Positions 1 through 11,721 of a DNA stretch of 64,000 bases are shown piece by piece; positions within the stretch are counted from its first letter, which is position 1; the number at the start of each line of letters is the position of its first letter. Origin of the DNA: Dama dama. Its lineage: Eukaryota; Chordata; Mammalia; Artiodactyla; Cervidae. The position numbers and the translations under genes are program-made. The DNA is taken from positions 21,860,001 through 21,924,000 of the forward strand of contig NC_083697.1 in assembly GCF_033118175.1 (NCBI RefSeq). The letters are read 5' to 3'. Below the pieces are notes generated by a model. The model saw nothing but the letters and a program-made list of their open reading frames with translations. It did no database searches and was not told the DNA's origin.

Positions 1-1496
1 TAGCACTCACCTAGAGCCAGACATGCTGGAATGCAAAGTCAAGTGGGTCTTAGGAAGCATCACTAGGAACAAAGCTAGTGGAGGTGATGGGATTCCAGGT
101 GAGCTATTTCAAATCTGAAAAGATGATGCTAGAAAGTGCTGCATTCAGTATGCCAGCAAATTTGGAAAACTCAGTAGTGGCCACAGGACTGGAAAAGGTC
201 AGTTTTCATTCAAATCCCAAAGAAAGGCAATGCCAAAGAATGTTCAAACTACCATTGCACTCATCTCACATGCTAGCAAAGTAATGTTCAAAGTTCTCTA
301 AGCCACACTTCAACAGTATGTGAACCAAGAGCTTCCAAATGTTCAAGCTGGATTTGGAAAAGACAGAGGAGCCACAAATCAAATTGCCAATATCTGCTGA
401 ATCATCAAAAAAGCAAGAGAATTTGAGAAAAACATCTACTTCTGCTTTACTGACTATGCCAAGCCTTTGACTGTGTGGATCACAACAAACTGTGGGAAAT
501 TCTTAAAGATATGGGAATACCAGACCACCTTATCTGTCTACTGAGAAATCTGTATGCAGGCCAAGAAGCAACAGTTAGAACCAGCTGTAGAACAACAGAC
601 TGGTTCCAAACTGGGAAAGGAATACATCAAGGCTGTTTATTGTCACCCTGCTCATTTAACTTATATGCAGAGTACATCATGCCAAATGCTAGACTGCATG
701 AAGCACAAGCTAGAATCAAGATTGCCGGGAGAAATATCAATAACCTCAGATATGTAGATGACACCACCCTAAACTGTGGAAAATTCTTCAAGGGATGGGA
801 ATACCAAACCACCTGACCTGCCTCTTGAGAAACCTATATGCAGGTCAGGAAACAACAGTTAGAACTGGACATGGAACAACAGACTGGTTCCAAATAGGAA
901 AAGGAGTACGTCAAGGCTGTATATTGTTATCCTGCTTATTTAACTTATATGCAGAGTACATCATGAGAAACGCTGGGCTGGAAAAAGCACAAGTTGGAAT
1001 CAAGATTGCTGGGAGAAATGTCAATAACCTCAGATATGCAGATGACACCACCCTTATGGCAGAAAGTGAAGAGGAACTAAAGAGCCTCCTGATGAAAGTG
1101 AAAGAGGAGAATGAAAAAGTTGGCTTAAAGCCCAACATTCAGAAAACTAAGATCATGGCATCTGGTCCCATCACTTCATGGGAAATAGATGGGGTAGAAA
1201 CAGTGTCAGACTTGATTTTTTTGGGCTCCAAAATCACTGCAGATGGTGATTGCAGCCATGAAATTAAAAGACACACTCACTCCTTGGAAGGAAAGCTATG
1301 ACCAACCTAGGTAGCATATTAAAAAGCAGAGACATTACTTTGCCAACAAAGTCCGTTTAGTCGAGGATGTCATCTTCGACTCGACGGACATGGGTTTGAG
1401 TAAGCTCCAGGAGTTGGTGATGGACAGGGAAGCCTGGCATGCTGCAGTCCATGGGGTCATAGAGTCGGACACAATTGAGTGACTGAACTGAACTGA
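1..1496 (+). mobile_element. BovB LINE (RTE clade), partial, with internal duplication and deletion
   Basis: The plus strand reads the BovB reverse transcriptase from the ...LECKVKWVLGSIT region to the 3' tail (ACTGA repeats near 1481-1496). The 5' part is cut by the window edge. Reverse-transcriptase motif B (GKGIHQGC / GKGVRQGC) and motif C (YVDD, YADD) both occur twice because 487-770 is repeated as 771-1054. About 350 bp are missing near 1363, just after the ...KVRLV segment. Stops and frameshifts make it a dead copy. Confidence 0.93.
487..1054 (+). repeat. 284-bp tandem duplication within the BovB reverse-transcriptase region
   Basis: 487-770 and 771-1054 are both 284 bp. Each begins aaactgtggraa and ends gatgacaccaccct. 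They differ at many positions, so the duplication is not recent or it joined two different BovB copies. 284 is not a multiple of three, so the second unit is out of frame with the first, giving overlapping ORFs (475-816 and 795-1301). Confidence 0.85.
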
Positions 1497-1800
1497 TTGA
1501 CAGTTTATGGAGGAAAAAGACTGGCAGTTAACAAATAAGGCACAGCTAAAACTATGGCTAAATCTGTAAGCTCTATATGAAATCAAGTGCCCATATTGGA
1601 GCTTGTGTTTCAAAATAAAGACTCTCCTTTCCCAATATCAACAAGATATATGAAAATAAAAACATCCACGTGAGAAAATCTAAGCATGGCAGGTAGAACC
1701 AGAATTTAGGATAGATTCTGAGGCAGTGTTAGATGAAAAATGAATTTGGTGAATAAATTTAGAAGATTACATCCCAGTGATCTCTAGGACACTGTTAGCT

Positions 1801-2355
1801 GTTGTTCAGTTGCTAAGTCATGTCTAACTCTTTGAGGCCCCATGAACTGCAGCATGCCAGACTTCCCTGTCCTTCACCATCTCTGAGAGTCTACTCAAAC
1901 TCATATCCATTGAGTCAATGATGCCATCCAACCATCTCATCCTCTGTCGTCCCCTTCTCCTCCTGCCTTCAATCTTTCCCAGCATCAGGGTCTTTTCCAA
2001 TGAGTTGGCTCTTTGCATCATGTGGCCAAAGTATTGGAGCGTCACTATCAGTCCTTCTAATGAATATTCAGGGTTGATATCCTTTTGGATTGATTGGTTT
2101 TACTCCTTGCTCTCCAAGGGACTCTCAAGAGTCTTCTCCAACACCACAGTTCAAAAGCATCAATTCTGCAGTGCTCACCCTCTTTACTGTCCAGCTTTCA
2201 CATCCATACACGACCACTGGAAAAAGCGTAGCTTTGACTATATGGACCTTTGTCGGCAAAGTGATGTCTCTTCTTCTTAATACGCTGTATAGGTTTGTCA
2301 TAGCTTTTCTCCAAGGAGAAAGTGTCTTTTAATTTCATTGGTGCAGTCGCCATCC
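1801..2355 (-). mobile_element. BovB LINE 3' fragment
   Basis: The minus strand carries the BovB 3' end: the MTLQYFGHMMQRANSLEKTL segment, then ...DGIIDSMDMSLS and VWHAAVHGASKS. The copy is 5'-truncated near 2355, in the GSKITADGDCSHEIK region. Its inverted relation to the plus copy ending at 1496 leaves about 300 bp of unrecognised sequence between the two 3' ends. Confidence 0.9.
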
Positions 2356-4429
2356 CCTGACTTCTCTGAATGTGGTAGATCCTGTGTTGCTCTGTGCTAT
2401 TCTCAAGTTATGACTGGACATTTCATTTAAATGTTTAAGCTAAACTTTGATAATTTATATATAGTCATTGACTAATCATTGCTGGATCCAGAGTATAGCT
2501 TATCACTTTATACTTAAAAGAAAAGCACAGCCTTTTACTTACCCCAAATTATGCACATGTTATTTTACCTGGAATTTTGTCTAAATTTTTTATATCTTCC
2601 TTCTTGATAAAATTCAAATTTAGACTTTTGTGAAAAATCAGATCATTTAATCTTATCATCATGTTGTGGATAAATCTTTAGGAATAGTATACATTTATTT
2701 GATCATTTATTGATTCTTATACCTAGACTTTTCATTTCTTGGATAGGAATCATTTACATCACTCAGGGATAAGCATTGTTGTAAATTTGACATAGATCCT
2801 TCAAATTAAAATACATCTTCAGTTTATCTTGAAGTGTTGATTGCAAAGCTATATTAATTAAAGTTATAGATTTTATGATTCTGTATCAAGAGGTTTTTTT
2901 TTTCCTTCTATGGGAAGATGGCTGAGGAGGGATCTTAGCAATACTTTCTTTACATCTTTTACAGGCTAAAACGATTGGATCCATGTTCTACATCTTGTAA
3001 TTTTGATACCTTAATAGTTAGCCTGTATCTTAGCTAGTTGCAAAATTATTGATCTGGGGAAATCCTACCTTTGTTCTACATTTGGAGTGTAAGTGTATTC
3101 AGACAGCTGCATCTCAACTTCATAAGAATGTGTCAGCAATTCCCTCAGTTCATTTGACGGTTAAAGTAGCAAGAGAGAAAATCTGTACTCCAGCTCACTA
3201 CTACTTTGATAAAACATCAAAACTCAGTTGAAGTAGTATTTTTGAGAGGTTATCTGAAGAGTGTGTAGTCCATTTCATTTGTCTAGAAGTCTTAAAGTTT
3301 AACTTTGGATTAAGTTATATCAGTTCGCTGTATATTTGGGCACTATTATCTTGGCTTTTTGTAGAATTGTTTTGAGAATTGACTTTTGAATTTAGCAAGT
3401 CCTGACCTCAACAAGCAGTTTATGAGGAATAGTGGGGATGAAAGCCCAATTAGAATGGGCTCAAGGAAGAAATTTTATTTATTTATTTTTTTCCATTTAT
3501 TTTTTTATTTTTATTAGTTGGAGGAAGGAAGAAATTTTAGATGAGCCTAGACAACTCTGTTTTGTTTTTTATCTTTTATTCTCTGATAAAATCTTGAACA
3601 TAAATGAATATCTATTAAGTATTTATATAAAAGGGATCCCTAATAGTGGAATTGCTAGGTCTGATGGCATACACATTTAAAATCTGATAGTTTCTGCTAA
3701 ATTCTTCTCTAAACAAGCATGGATAACTCTTAAGAGAAGTTTTCAGGGAGTAGAAGGAGAGATCAGGAAAGAAAAATAGGGTTTAGAGACTGGGAGGGGG
3801 TATATTTTAATTTGGGGGGAAATAATAGCATGGTTCTCTGCTAATGCAAAGAATGTAGTAGGTAAGGAAACACTGATGGTATGAGAGAGAGAATGTAGAC
3901 TTACTTACTAGTACAATGCTTTGAGAAGTTGAACAAAGATGAGACCTAGTACATTAGCCTTAACTAAGAGCTTAGCCATAATGGAAGAGAAGGTAGAGCA
4001 TATGAGAATGAATGCTGGTATCTTATTCTAGTGTAAGGGAGCATCATAATTTGTTTAACAATCTTAGAAACTTCCATAGGTTCTTCACTTTAAGGTCTCT
4101 GCAGTGAAAATCCTTTCATCCTTCTATACCATGCAAGTATTTTTATACAGCATCTAAAGGATAAATTTCTAGAAATTGTATTGCTGGCTCAAAGGAAAAG
4201 CATATTTAAAATTATAAAATATGTTACCAAACTCCCATTTAAAACACTGTTCCAATCCACACTGCTACCAGCAGTGACGAGAGGTCCATTTCCGAACCAT
4301 CCCCTCATCAACACTGAATTTTCAGTCTCTTTAGTTTTGGTTGATCTGGTAGGTAAAAAAAAAAATAAGTTTTGATTTTGTATATTTGGAGATATTCCTT
4401 CTCTTTTTTTCAATTTCTGGGTGACTTTT
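2356..4429. other. Intergenic AT-rich stretch with old L1 fragments
   Basis: No gene is supported. 3570-3690 and about 4120-4390 read like antisense L1M 3' sequence (wording such as ggaattgctaggtctgatggc and gctaccagcagtgacgagag is typical of inverted mammalian L1). A short A/T-rich simple repeat lies at about 3475-3520. The rest (2356-3570, 3690-4120) shows nothing I recognise. Confidence 0.5.
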
Positions 4430-4922
4430 AAAAACGTCTTATTGAGACATACAATCATTAAATTCACCCATTTAAAGTGTACAGTTATGATTTTCAAGGT
4501 TCATGTGTGTTATGTATTAGAATCATTCCTCTTCTATAATATTTCACTACAGGTATATACCATCTTTTTAAAATTCATTCATAATTTGATTTATTTCATT
4601 CTGATTATTATGAATAATGTTACTATAAACATTTGCATACAACTTTTTGCGTGGATATTTGTTTTCATTTTTCTTGGATATATATATAGAAGTAAAATTG
4701 CTGGGTTTATAGTAACTCTATGTTTAATATTTTGAAGAACTACCAAACTGTTTTCCAAAGCAGCTGCTTTAAATTCCTACTAACAATGTATGAAGGTTCC
4801 AATTTCTCCATATCCTTGCCAACAGTTGTTATTGTCTGTCTTTTTTATTATTGCCATCCTAGTGGGTGTGAAGTTGTATCTCACTGTGGTTTTAATTTGC
4901 ATTTCACTAGTGGTTTATAATG

Positions 4923-5205
4923 GAGAAGGCGTTGGCACCCCATTCTAGTACTCTTGCCTAGAAAATCCCATGGGCAGAGGAGACTGGTGGACTGTAGTCC
5001 ATGGGGTCGCTAAGAGTCTGACACGAATGAGCGACTTCACTTTCACTTTTCACTTTCACGCATTGGAGAAGGAGATGGCAACCCACTCCAGTATTCTTGC
5101 CTGGAGAATCCCAGGGACGGGGGAGCCTGGTGGGCTGCCGTCTATGGGGTCGCACAGAGTCGGACACGACTGAAGTGACTTGGCAGCAGCAGCAGCAGCA
5201 GCAGC
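4923..5205 (+). mobile_element. Bov-A2 SINE (two BovA units) in the L1
   Basis: Two BovA units in tandem (each with gagaagg, cttgcct, catggrcagagg-like and gtcggacacgac blocks), ending in a GCA triplet run. Flanked by a perfect 14-bp target-site duplication, agtggtttataatg, at 4909-4922 and 5206-5219, with L1 on both sides. Confidence 0.93.
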
Positions 5206-5208
5206 AGT
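5183..5208 (+). repeat. (GCA)n microsatellite at the SINE tail
   Basis: About eight GCA triplets at the 3' end of the Bov-A2 copy, a common origin of bovine trinucleotide microsatellites. Confidence 0.95.
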
Positions 5209-7585
5209 GGTTTATAATGTTGAGCATCTTTTCATGTACTTATTAGATATTTGTCTATCTTTAGAAAAATAGTTATGCAAATCTTTTGCCCATTTTTAAT
5301 TGGGTCATCTTTTTATTGTGGAGTTGTAAGAGTTCTTTATATATTCTTCATTTTTTGGTTTATTCATTCACTAAATCATGTTTGCCTCTTTGAGGCCCCA
5401 TGAACTACAGCATGCCAGGCTTCCCTGTCCTTCACTATCTCCCAGAGTTTACTCAAACTCATGTCCGTTGAGTTGGTGATGCCATTCAACCATCTTATCC
5501 TCTGTTGCCCCCTTCCTCTCATGCCCTCAATCTTTCTCAGCATCAGGGTCTTTTCCAATGAGTCAGCTCTTTGCATCAGGTGGCCAAATTATTGGAGCAT
5601 CAGTATCAGCATCAGTCCTTCCAGTGAATATTCAGGGTGATTTCTATTAGGATTGACTAGTTTGATCTCCTTGAAATCCAAAGGACTCTCAAGAGTCTTC
5701 TCCAGCACCACAATGCAAAAGCATCATTCTTTGGTGCTCAGCCTTCTTTACGGTCCAACTCTCATATCCGTACATGACGACTGGAAAAACCATAGCTTTG
5801 AGTATATGGACCTTTGTTAGCAAAGTGATGTCTCTGCTTTTTAATATGCTGTTTAGATTTGTCATAGCTTTTCTTCCAAGTAGCAAGTGTCTTTTAGTTT
5901 CATGACTGCAATCACTAGTGCACAGTGATTTTGGAGCCCAAGAAAATAAAATCTGTCACAGTTTCCTTTGTTTCCCCATCTATTTGTCATGAAGTGATGG
6001 GACTGGATGCCATGATCTTAGTTTTTTGAATGTTAAGTTTTAAGCCAGCTTTTTCACTCTCCTCTTTCACCTTCATCATGAGGCTGTTTAGCTACTCTTT
6101 GTGCCATTACGGTGGTGCGATCTGCGTATCTGAGGTTATTGATATTTCTCCTGGCAATCTTGATTCCAGCTTGTGAGCCATCCAGCCTGGCTTTTCTCAT
6201 TATGTACTCTACATGGAAGTAAAATAAGCAATGTGACAATATACAGCTTTTATGTACTCCTTTCCCAATTTTGAACCAGTCCACTGTTCCACGTCTGGTT
6301 GTAACTGTTGCTTCTTGACCTGCATACGGATTTCTGGGGATAGGTAAGTGGATCTGGAATTCCCATCTCTAAAAATTTTCCAGAGTTCGTTGTGATCTGC
6401 ACAATCAAAGGCTTTAGTGTAGTCAATAAAACAGTAGTGTTTTTTTTTTTTTTTTAAATTCCATTGCTTTTTCTGCGATCCAGCAGATATTGGCAATTTG
6501 ACTTCTGGTTCCTCTGCCTTTTCTAAATCCAGCTTGAACATCTGGAAGTTCTCAGTTCTCAGTTCATGCTGTAGCCTAGCTTGAAGGATTTTGAGCATAA
6601 TCTTGCTAGCATGTGAAATGGGTGCAATTGTACAGTAATTTGGACATTCTTTGGCATAGGCTTTCTTTGGGATTGGAATGAAAACTGACCTTTTCCAGTC
6701 CTGTGGCCACTGCTCAGTTTTCCAAATTTGTTGGTATATTGAGTGCAACCCTTTAACAGCATCATCTTTTAGGATTTGAAATAGCTAGGCTGGAATCCCA
6801 AAACCTCCACTAGCTTTGTTCATAGTAACACTTCCTAGGGCCCGCTTGACTTCACACTCCAGGATGTTTGGCTGTAAGTCAGTGACCACATAATCATGGT
6901 TATCCAGATCATTAAGACCTTTTATGTGTAGTTCTTTTGTGCGTTCTTGCCACATATTAATCTCTTCTGCTTGTGTTAGGTCCTTGCTGTTTTGTCCTTT
7001 ATTGTGCCCATCTTTGCATGAAATGTCCCCTTGGTATCTCCAACTTTCTTGAAGAGATCTCTAGTCTTTCCCATCCTATTGTATTCCTCTGTTTCATTGC
7101 ATTGTTCACTTAAGAAAGCTTTCTTATCTCTCCTTGCTATTCTCTGGAACTCTGCATTCAGTTGGATATCTTTCCCTTACTCCTTTGCCTTTTGCTTCTC
7201 TTCTTTTCTCAGCTCTTTGTAAGGCCTCCTCGGAGAACCACTTTGTCTTCTTGCGTTTCTTTTTCTTGGGGATGGTTTTGCTCACCACCTCCTATATAAT
7301 GTTACAAACCTCTGTCCATAATTTTTCAGGCACTCTGCCTACCAGCTCTAATCCCATGAATCTAATCATCTCCACTGTATAATCATAAGGAATTTGATTT
7401 AGGTCATACCTGAATGATCTAGTGGTTTTCCCTACTTTCTTCAATTTAAGCCTGAATTTTGCAATAAGGACCTGATGTTCTGGACTACAGTCAACTCCCG
7501 GTATTGTTTTTGCTGACTGTATAGAGCTTCTCTATTTTCGGCTGCAAAGAATATAATCAATCTGACTTCAGTATTAACCATCTGG

Positions 7586-7599
7586 TGATGTCCATGTGT
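7586..7599 (+). repeat. Target-site duplication, left copy (inner BovB)
   Basis: tgatgtccatgtgt, identical to 9744-9757. The last bases of the BovB tail (tga) may overlap the right copy, so the true duplication is 11 to 14 bp. Confidence 0.9.
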
Positions 7600-9743
7600 G
7601 CCGTCACAGCCGCCACGCTCATGTGCCACAAGATGGAGAAGCTCTATACAGTCAACAAAAAAAGAGACCGGGAACTGACTGTGGCTCAGATCATGAACTC
7701 CTTATTGCCAGATTCAGATTTAAATTGAAGAAAGTGGAGAAGACCACTAGACCATCCAGGTATGACCTAAATCAAATCCCTTGTGACTACACAGTGGAAG
7801 TGAGAAGTAGATTTAAGGGACTAGGTCTGATAGACAGAGTACCTGATGATCTATGGACAGAGGTTCGTGACATTGTACAGGAGACAGAAATCAAGACCAT
7901 CCCCAAGAAAAAGAAATGCAAAAAAACAAAAAGACTGTCTGAGGAGGCCTTACAAATAGCTATGAAAAGAAGGGAAGTAAAAGCAAAGGAGAAAAGGAAA
8001 GATATACCCATTTGAATGCTGAGTTCCAAAGAATAGCAAGGAGAGATAAGAAAGCCTTTCTCATCAATCAATGCAAAGAAATAGAGGAAAACAATAGAAT
8101 GGGAAAGACTAGAGATCTCTTCAAGAAAATTAGAGATATCAAAGGAACATTTCATGCAAAAATGGTCTCAATAAAGGACAGAAATGATAGGAACCTAACA
8201 GACGCAGAAGATATTAAGAAGAGGTGGTAAGAATACACAGAAGAACTGTACAAAAAAGATCTTCATGACCCAGATAATCACGATGGTGTGATCACTCACC
8301 TAGAGCCAGACATCCTGGAATGTGAAGTCAAGTGGGCCTTAGGAAGCATCACTACAAACAAAGCTAGTGGAGGTGATGGAATTCCAGTTGAGCTATTTCA
8401 AATCCCGAAATATGATACTGTGAAAGTGCTGCAGTCAATATGCCAGCAAATTTGGAAAACTCAGCAGTGGCCACAGGACTGGAAAAGGTCAGTTTTCATT
8501 CTAATCCCAAAGAAAGCCTATGCCAAAGGATGCTCAAACTACCGCACAGTTGCACTTATCTCACACACTAGTAAAGTGATGCTTAAAATTCTCCAAGCCA
8601 GGCTTCAGCAATATGTCAATCATGAACTTCCAGATGTTCAAGCTGGATTTAGAAAAGGCAGAGGAACCAGAGATCAAATTGTCAGCATCTGCTGGATCAT
8701 TGAAAAAGCAAGAGAGTTCCAGAAAAACATCTACTTCTGCTTTATTGACTGTGCTAAAGCCTTTGACTGTGTGGATCACAATAAAGTGTGAGCAGACCAC
8801 CTGACCTGCCTCTTGAGAAATCTGTATGCAGGTCAGGAAGCAACAGTTAGAACTGGACATGGAACAACAGACTGATTCCAAATAGGAAAAGGAGTTCATC
8901 AAGGCTGTATTTTGTCACCCTGCTTATTTAACTTACACGCAGAGTACATCATGAGAAATGCTGGGCTGGAGGAAGCACAAGCTGGAATCAAGATTTCCAG
9001 GAGAAATATCAATAACCTCAGATATGCAGTTGACACCACCCTTATGGCAGAAAGTGAAGAAGAACTAAAGAGCCTCTTGATGAAAGTGAAAGAGGAGAGT
9101 GAAAAAGTTGGCTTAAAGCTCATCATTCAGAAAACTAAGATCATGGCATCTGGTCCCATCACTTCATGGCAAATAGATGGGGAAACAGTGGCTGACTTTA
9201 TTTTTCTGGGCTCTAAAATCACTACAGATGCTTGCTCCTTGGAAGGAAAGTTATGACCAACCTAGACAGCATATTAAAAAGCAGAGACATTACTTTGCCA
9301 ACAAAGGTCCATCTAGTCAAGGCTATGGTTTTACAGTGGTCATGTATGAATGTGAGAGTTGGACTATAAAGAAAGCTTAGTGCTGAAGAATTGATGCTTT
9401 TGAACTGTGGTGTTGGAGAAGACTCTTGAGAGTCCCTTGGACGGCAAGGAGGTCCATCCAGTCCATCCTGAAGGAGATCAGTCCTGGGTGTTCATTGGAA
9501 GGACTGATGTGAAAGCTGAAACTCCAGTACTTTGGCCACCTGATGCGAAAAGCTGACTCACTGGAAAAGACCCTGATGCTGGGAAAGATTGAAGGCAGGA
9601 GGAGAAGGGGACGTATGACCGACTCAATGGACATGGATTTGGGTGGACTCCTGGAGTTGGTGATGGACAGGGAGGCCTGGTGTGCTGTGGTTCATGGGGT
9701 CGCAAAGAGTCGGACACGACTGAGCGACTGAACTGAACTGAAC
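7600..9743 (+). mobile_element. Inner BovB LINE (plus), inserted in the outer BovB
   Basis: Plus strand from the post-endonuclease linker (7632 on) through the reverse transcriptase to the (ACTGA) tail at 9743. Flanked by a perfect 14-bp repeat, tgatgtccatgtgt, at 7586-7599 and 9744-9757, which is outer-BovB sequence. RT motif A is FIDCAKAFDCVDH (8750 region). A small deletion follows DHNK near 8787. Motif C reads YAVD instead of YADD (9025 region), losing a catalytic aspartate. 5'-truncated, lacks the endonuclease. Confidence 0.93.
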
Positions 9744-9757
9744 TGATGTCCATGTGT
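9744..9757 (+). repeat. Target-site duplication, right copy (inner BovB)
   Basis: tgatgtccatgtgt, identical to 7586-7599. The outer BovB endonuclease-region sequence continues directly after it. Confidence 0.9.
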
Positions 9758-11394
9758 AGAGTCATCTCTTATGTTGTTGGAAGAGCGGGTTTGCTATGAC
9801 CAGCATGTTCTCTTGGCAAAACTTGTTAGCCTTTGCCCTTTTCCATTTTGTACTCCAAGGCCAAACTTGCCTTTTATTCCCAGGTATCTCTTGACTTCCT
9901 ACTTTTGCATTCCAAACCCCCTTGCTGAAAAGGACATCTTTTTTTGGTGTTAGTTCTAGAAGGTGTTGTAGATTTTCATAGAACTGTTGAGCTTCTTTGG
10001 CATTAGTGGTTGGGACATAGACTTAGATTACTGTGATGATGAATGACTTTCCTTGGAAATGAACTGAGATCATCCTGTCATTTGCGAGACTGCACCTAAG
10101 TACTGTGCTTCAGACTGTTTTGTTGACTGTGGGGGCTGTTCCATTTCTTCTAAGTGATTCTCACCCACAGCAGTAGATGTAATGGTCATCTGAATTAAAT
10201 TCACCCATTCCCATCCATTTTAATTCACTGATTCCGAAAATGTTGATGTTCACTTTTGCCATCTGCGTGACTATGACCAATTTACTGTGATTCATGGACC
10301 TAACATTCCAGGTTCTTATGCAGTATTGTTCTTCATACCGGTCCCTAATGAGGATTTTTGATTTACAAATATTTTCTTTGGTACTATGGTTTGTCTTATA
10401 ACTCTCTTGATAGTACCCTTTGCAGCAATAAAGTTTTTGATTTTGATATAGACTAATTTGTCTATTTTTTTATTTTGTTGTTTATGCTTTTGGTATCATG
10501 ACTAAGAAATCATTGTCTAATCCAAGATCACAAAGATTTACTTACTTGCATGTTTTTTGTTTTGTTCTGTTCTTTTGTAGTTTTAGCTTTTAGGTTTATG
10601 ATGTATTTTGAGTTAATTTTTGTGTATGATGTAAGAAAGCGTTCCAACTTCATTTTATTTGCATGTGGATATCCAATTATCCTAACACCATTTATTGAAA
10701 AGATTTTTTCTACATTATTATTGTCTTGTAAAGAATCAAGTGACCATATATGTAAGTATTTATTTCTGGACTCTCAATTCTGTTACATTGACCTATATGT
10801 CTCTCCTTATGGCAGTATCATATTCTATTGGTTATTGTAGTTGAGTAGTAAGTTTTAAATTTGAGAAATGTGAGTTCTACAGCCTGTTCTTACTTTGAAG
10901 ATTCCTTTGTTTATTCTGTGTTCATTTCAATATGAATTTTATGATCAGGTTTTCAGTTTCTGCAAAAAAGCAAGGTGACAATTTTTAGGGATTATGTTGA
11001 ATCTGTAGATTGGGAAGTATTGCTATTTTCACAGTATTATGTCTTCCAATCTATGAACCTGAGATGTCCTTCCATGTATTGAGATCTTTATTTTTTTTAA
11101 ACAATATTTCCTAGTTTTAAGTCTACAAGTCTTGGACTTCTCTTGTTAAATTTGTTGCTTAGTATGTTATCCTTTTAGATGGTCTTGGAATGTAACTAAT
11201 TTTATTTTCTTATTTTTCATTGCTAGGGTATTGAAATGCAATTAATTTGTATCCTGCAACTTTGCTGAATTCATTTAGTGGTAATCGTCTATGTGTGTGT
11301 ATGTGCATGTATTCTTTAGGATATTCTATGTGCAAGATTATGTCATTTGATAATAAAGATCATTTTCTTTTTTCTAATTTGGATATCTTTTTAA

Positions 11395-11721
11395 AAATAA
11401 TTTTAAAAATTTATTTATTTTTGGCTATGCTGGATCTTCATTGCTGTGCGGACTTTCTTTAGTTGCAGCGAGCAGGGGCTACTCTCTAGTTGTGGTGAGC
11501 AGGCTTCTCATTGCCGTGGCTTCTCCTGTTGAGGAGCATGGGCTCCAGTGCTCACGGGCTTCAGTAGTTGCAGCTCCCAAGTTCTAGAGCACAGGCTCAA
11601 TAGTTGTGGCCCTCTGGCTTAGTTGCTCCATGGCATGTGAGATCTTCCTGAATCAGGGATGGAATTCATGAATCCTGCAGTGACAGGTGGATTCTTTAAC
11701 ACTGAGCCACCAGGGAAGCCC
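11395..11721 (-). mobile_element. CHR-type tRNA-Glu SINE in the L1
   Basis: Inverted cetartiodactyl SINE: ttggctatgctggatcttc at the left and the tRNA-like head (minus-strand gggcttccctggtggctca) at the right end. It separates two collinear L1 pieces; the flanks ggatatcttttta and gggtgtctttta look like a diverged target-site duplication. Confidence 0.88.

Larger units (their letters stand above)
5358..10354 (-). mobile_element. Outer BovB LINE (minus), near full-length through the endonuclease, split by a second BovB
   Basis: The minus strand runs from the BovB 3' end at about 5358 through the reverse transcriptase (6054-6748: KGVHKSCILSHCLFYFH, LRYADRTT in place of YADD, FIDYTKAFDCADHNELW) to the linker at 7585, then resumes at 9758-10354 with endonuclease-domain sequence. 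7600-9743 is a foreign plus-strand BovB. Many stops and frameshifts; dead. It lies in an L1. Confidence 0.9.

Noticed and set aside
1335..1400. Near-palindrome around gtcgaggatgtcatcttcgac, considered as a protein-binding site
   Set aside because: It is the junction of an internal BovB deletion; the right half aligns with the BovB gatggcatcaccgactcga segment.
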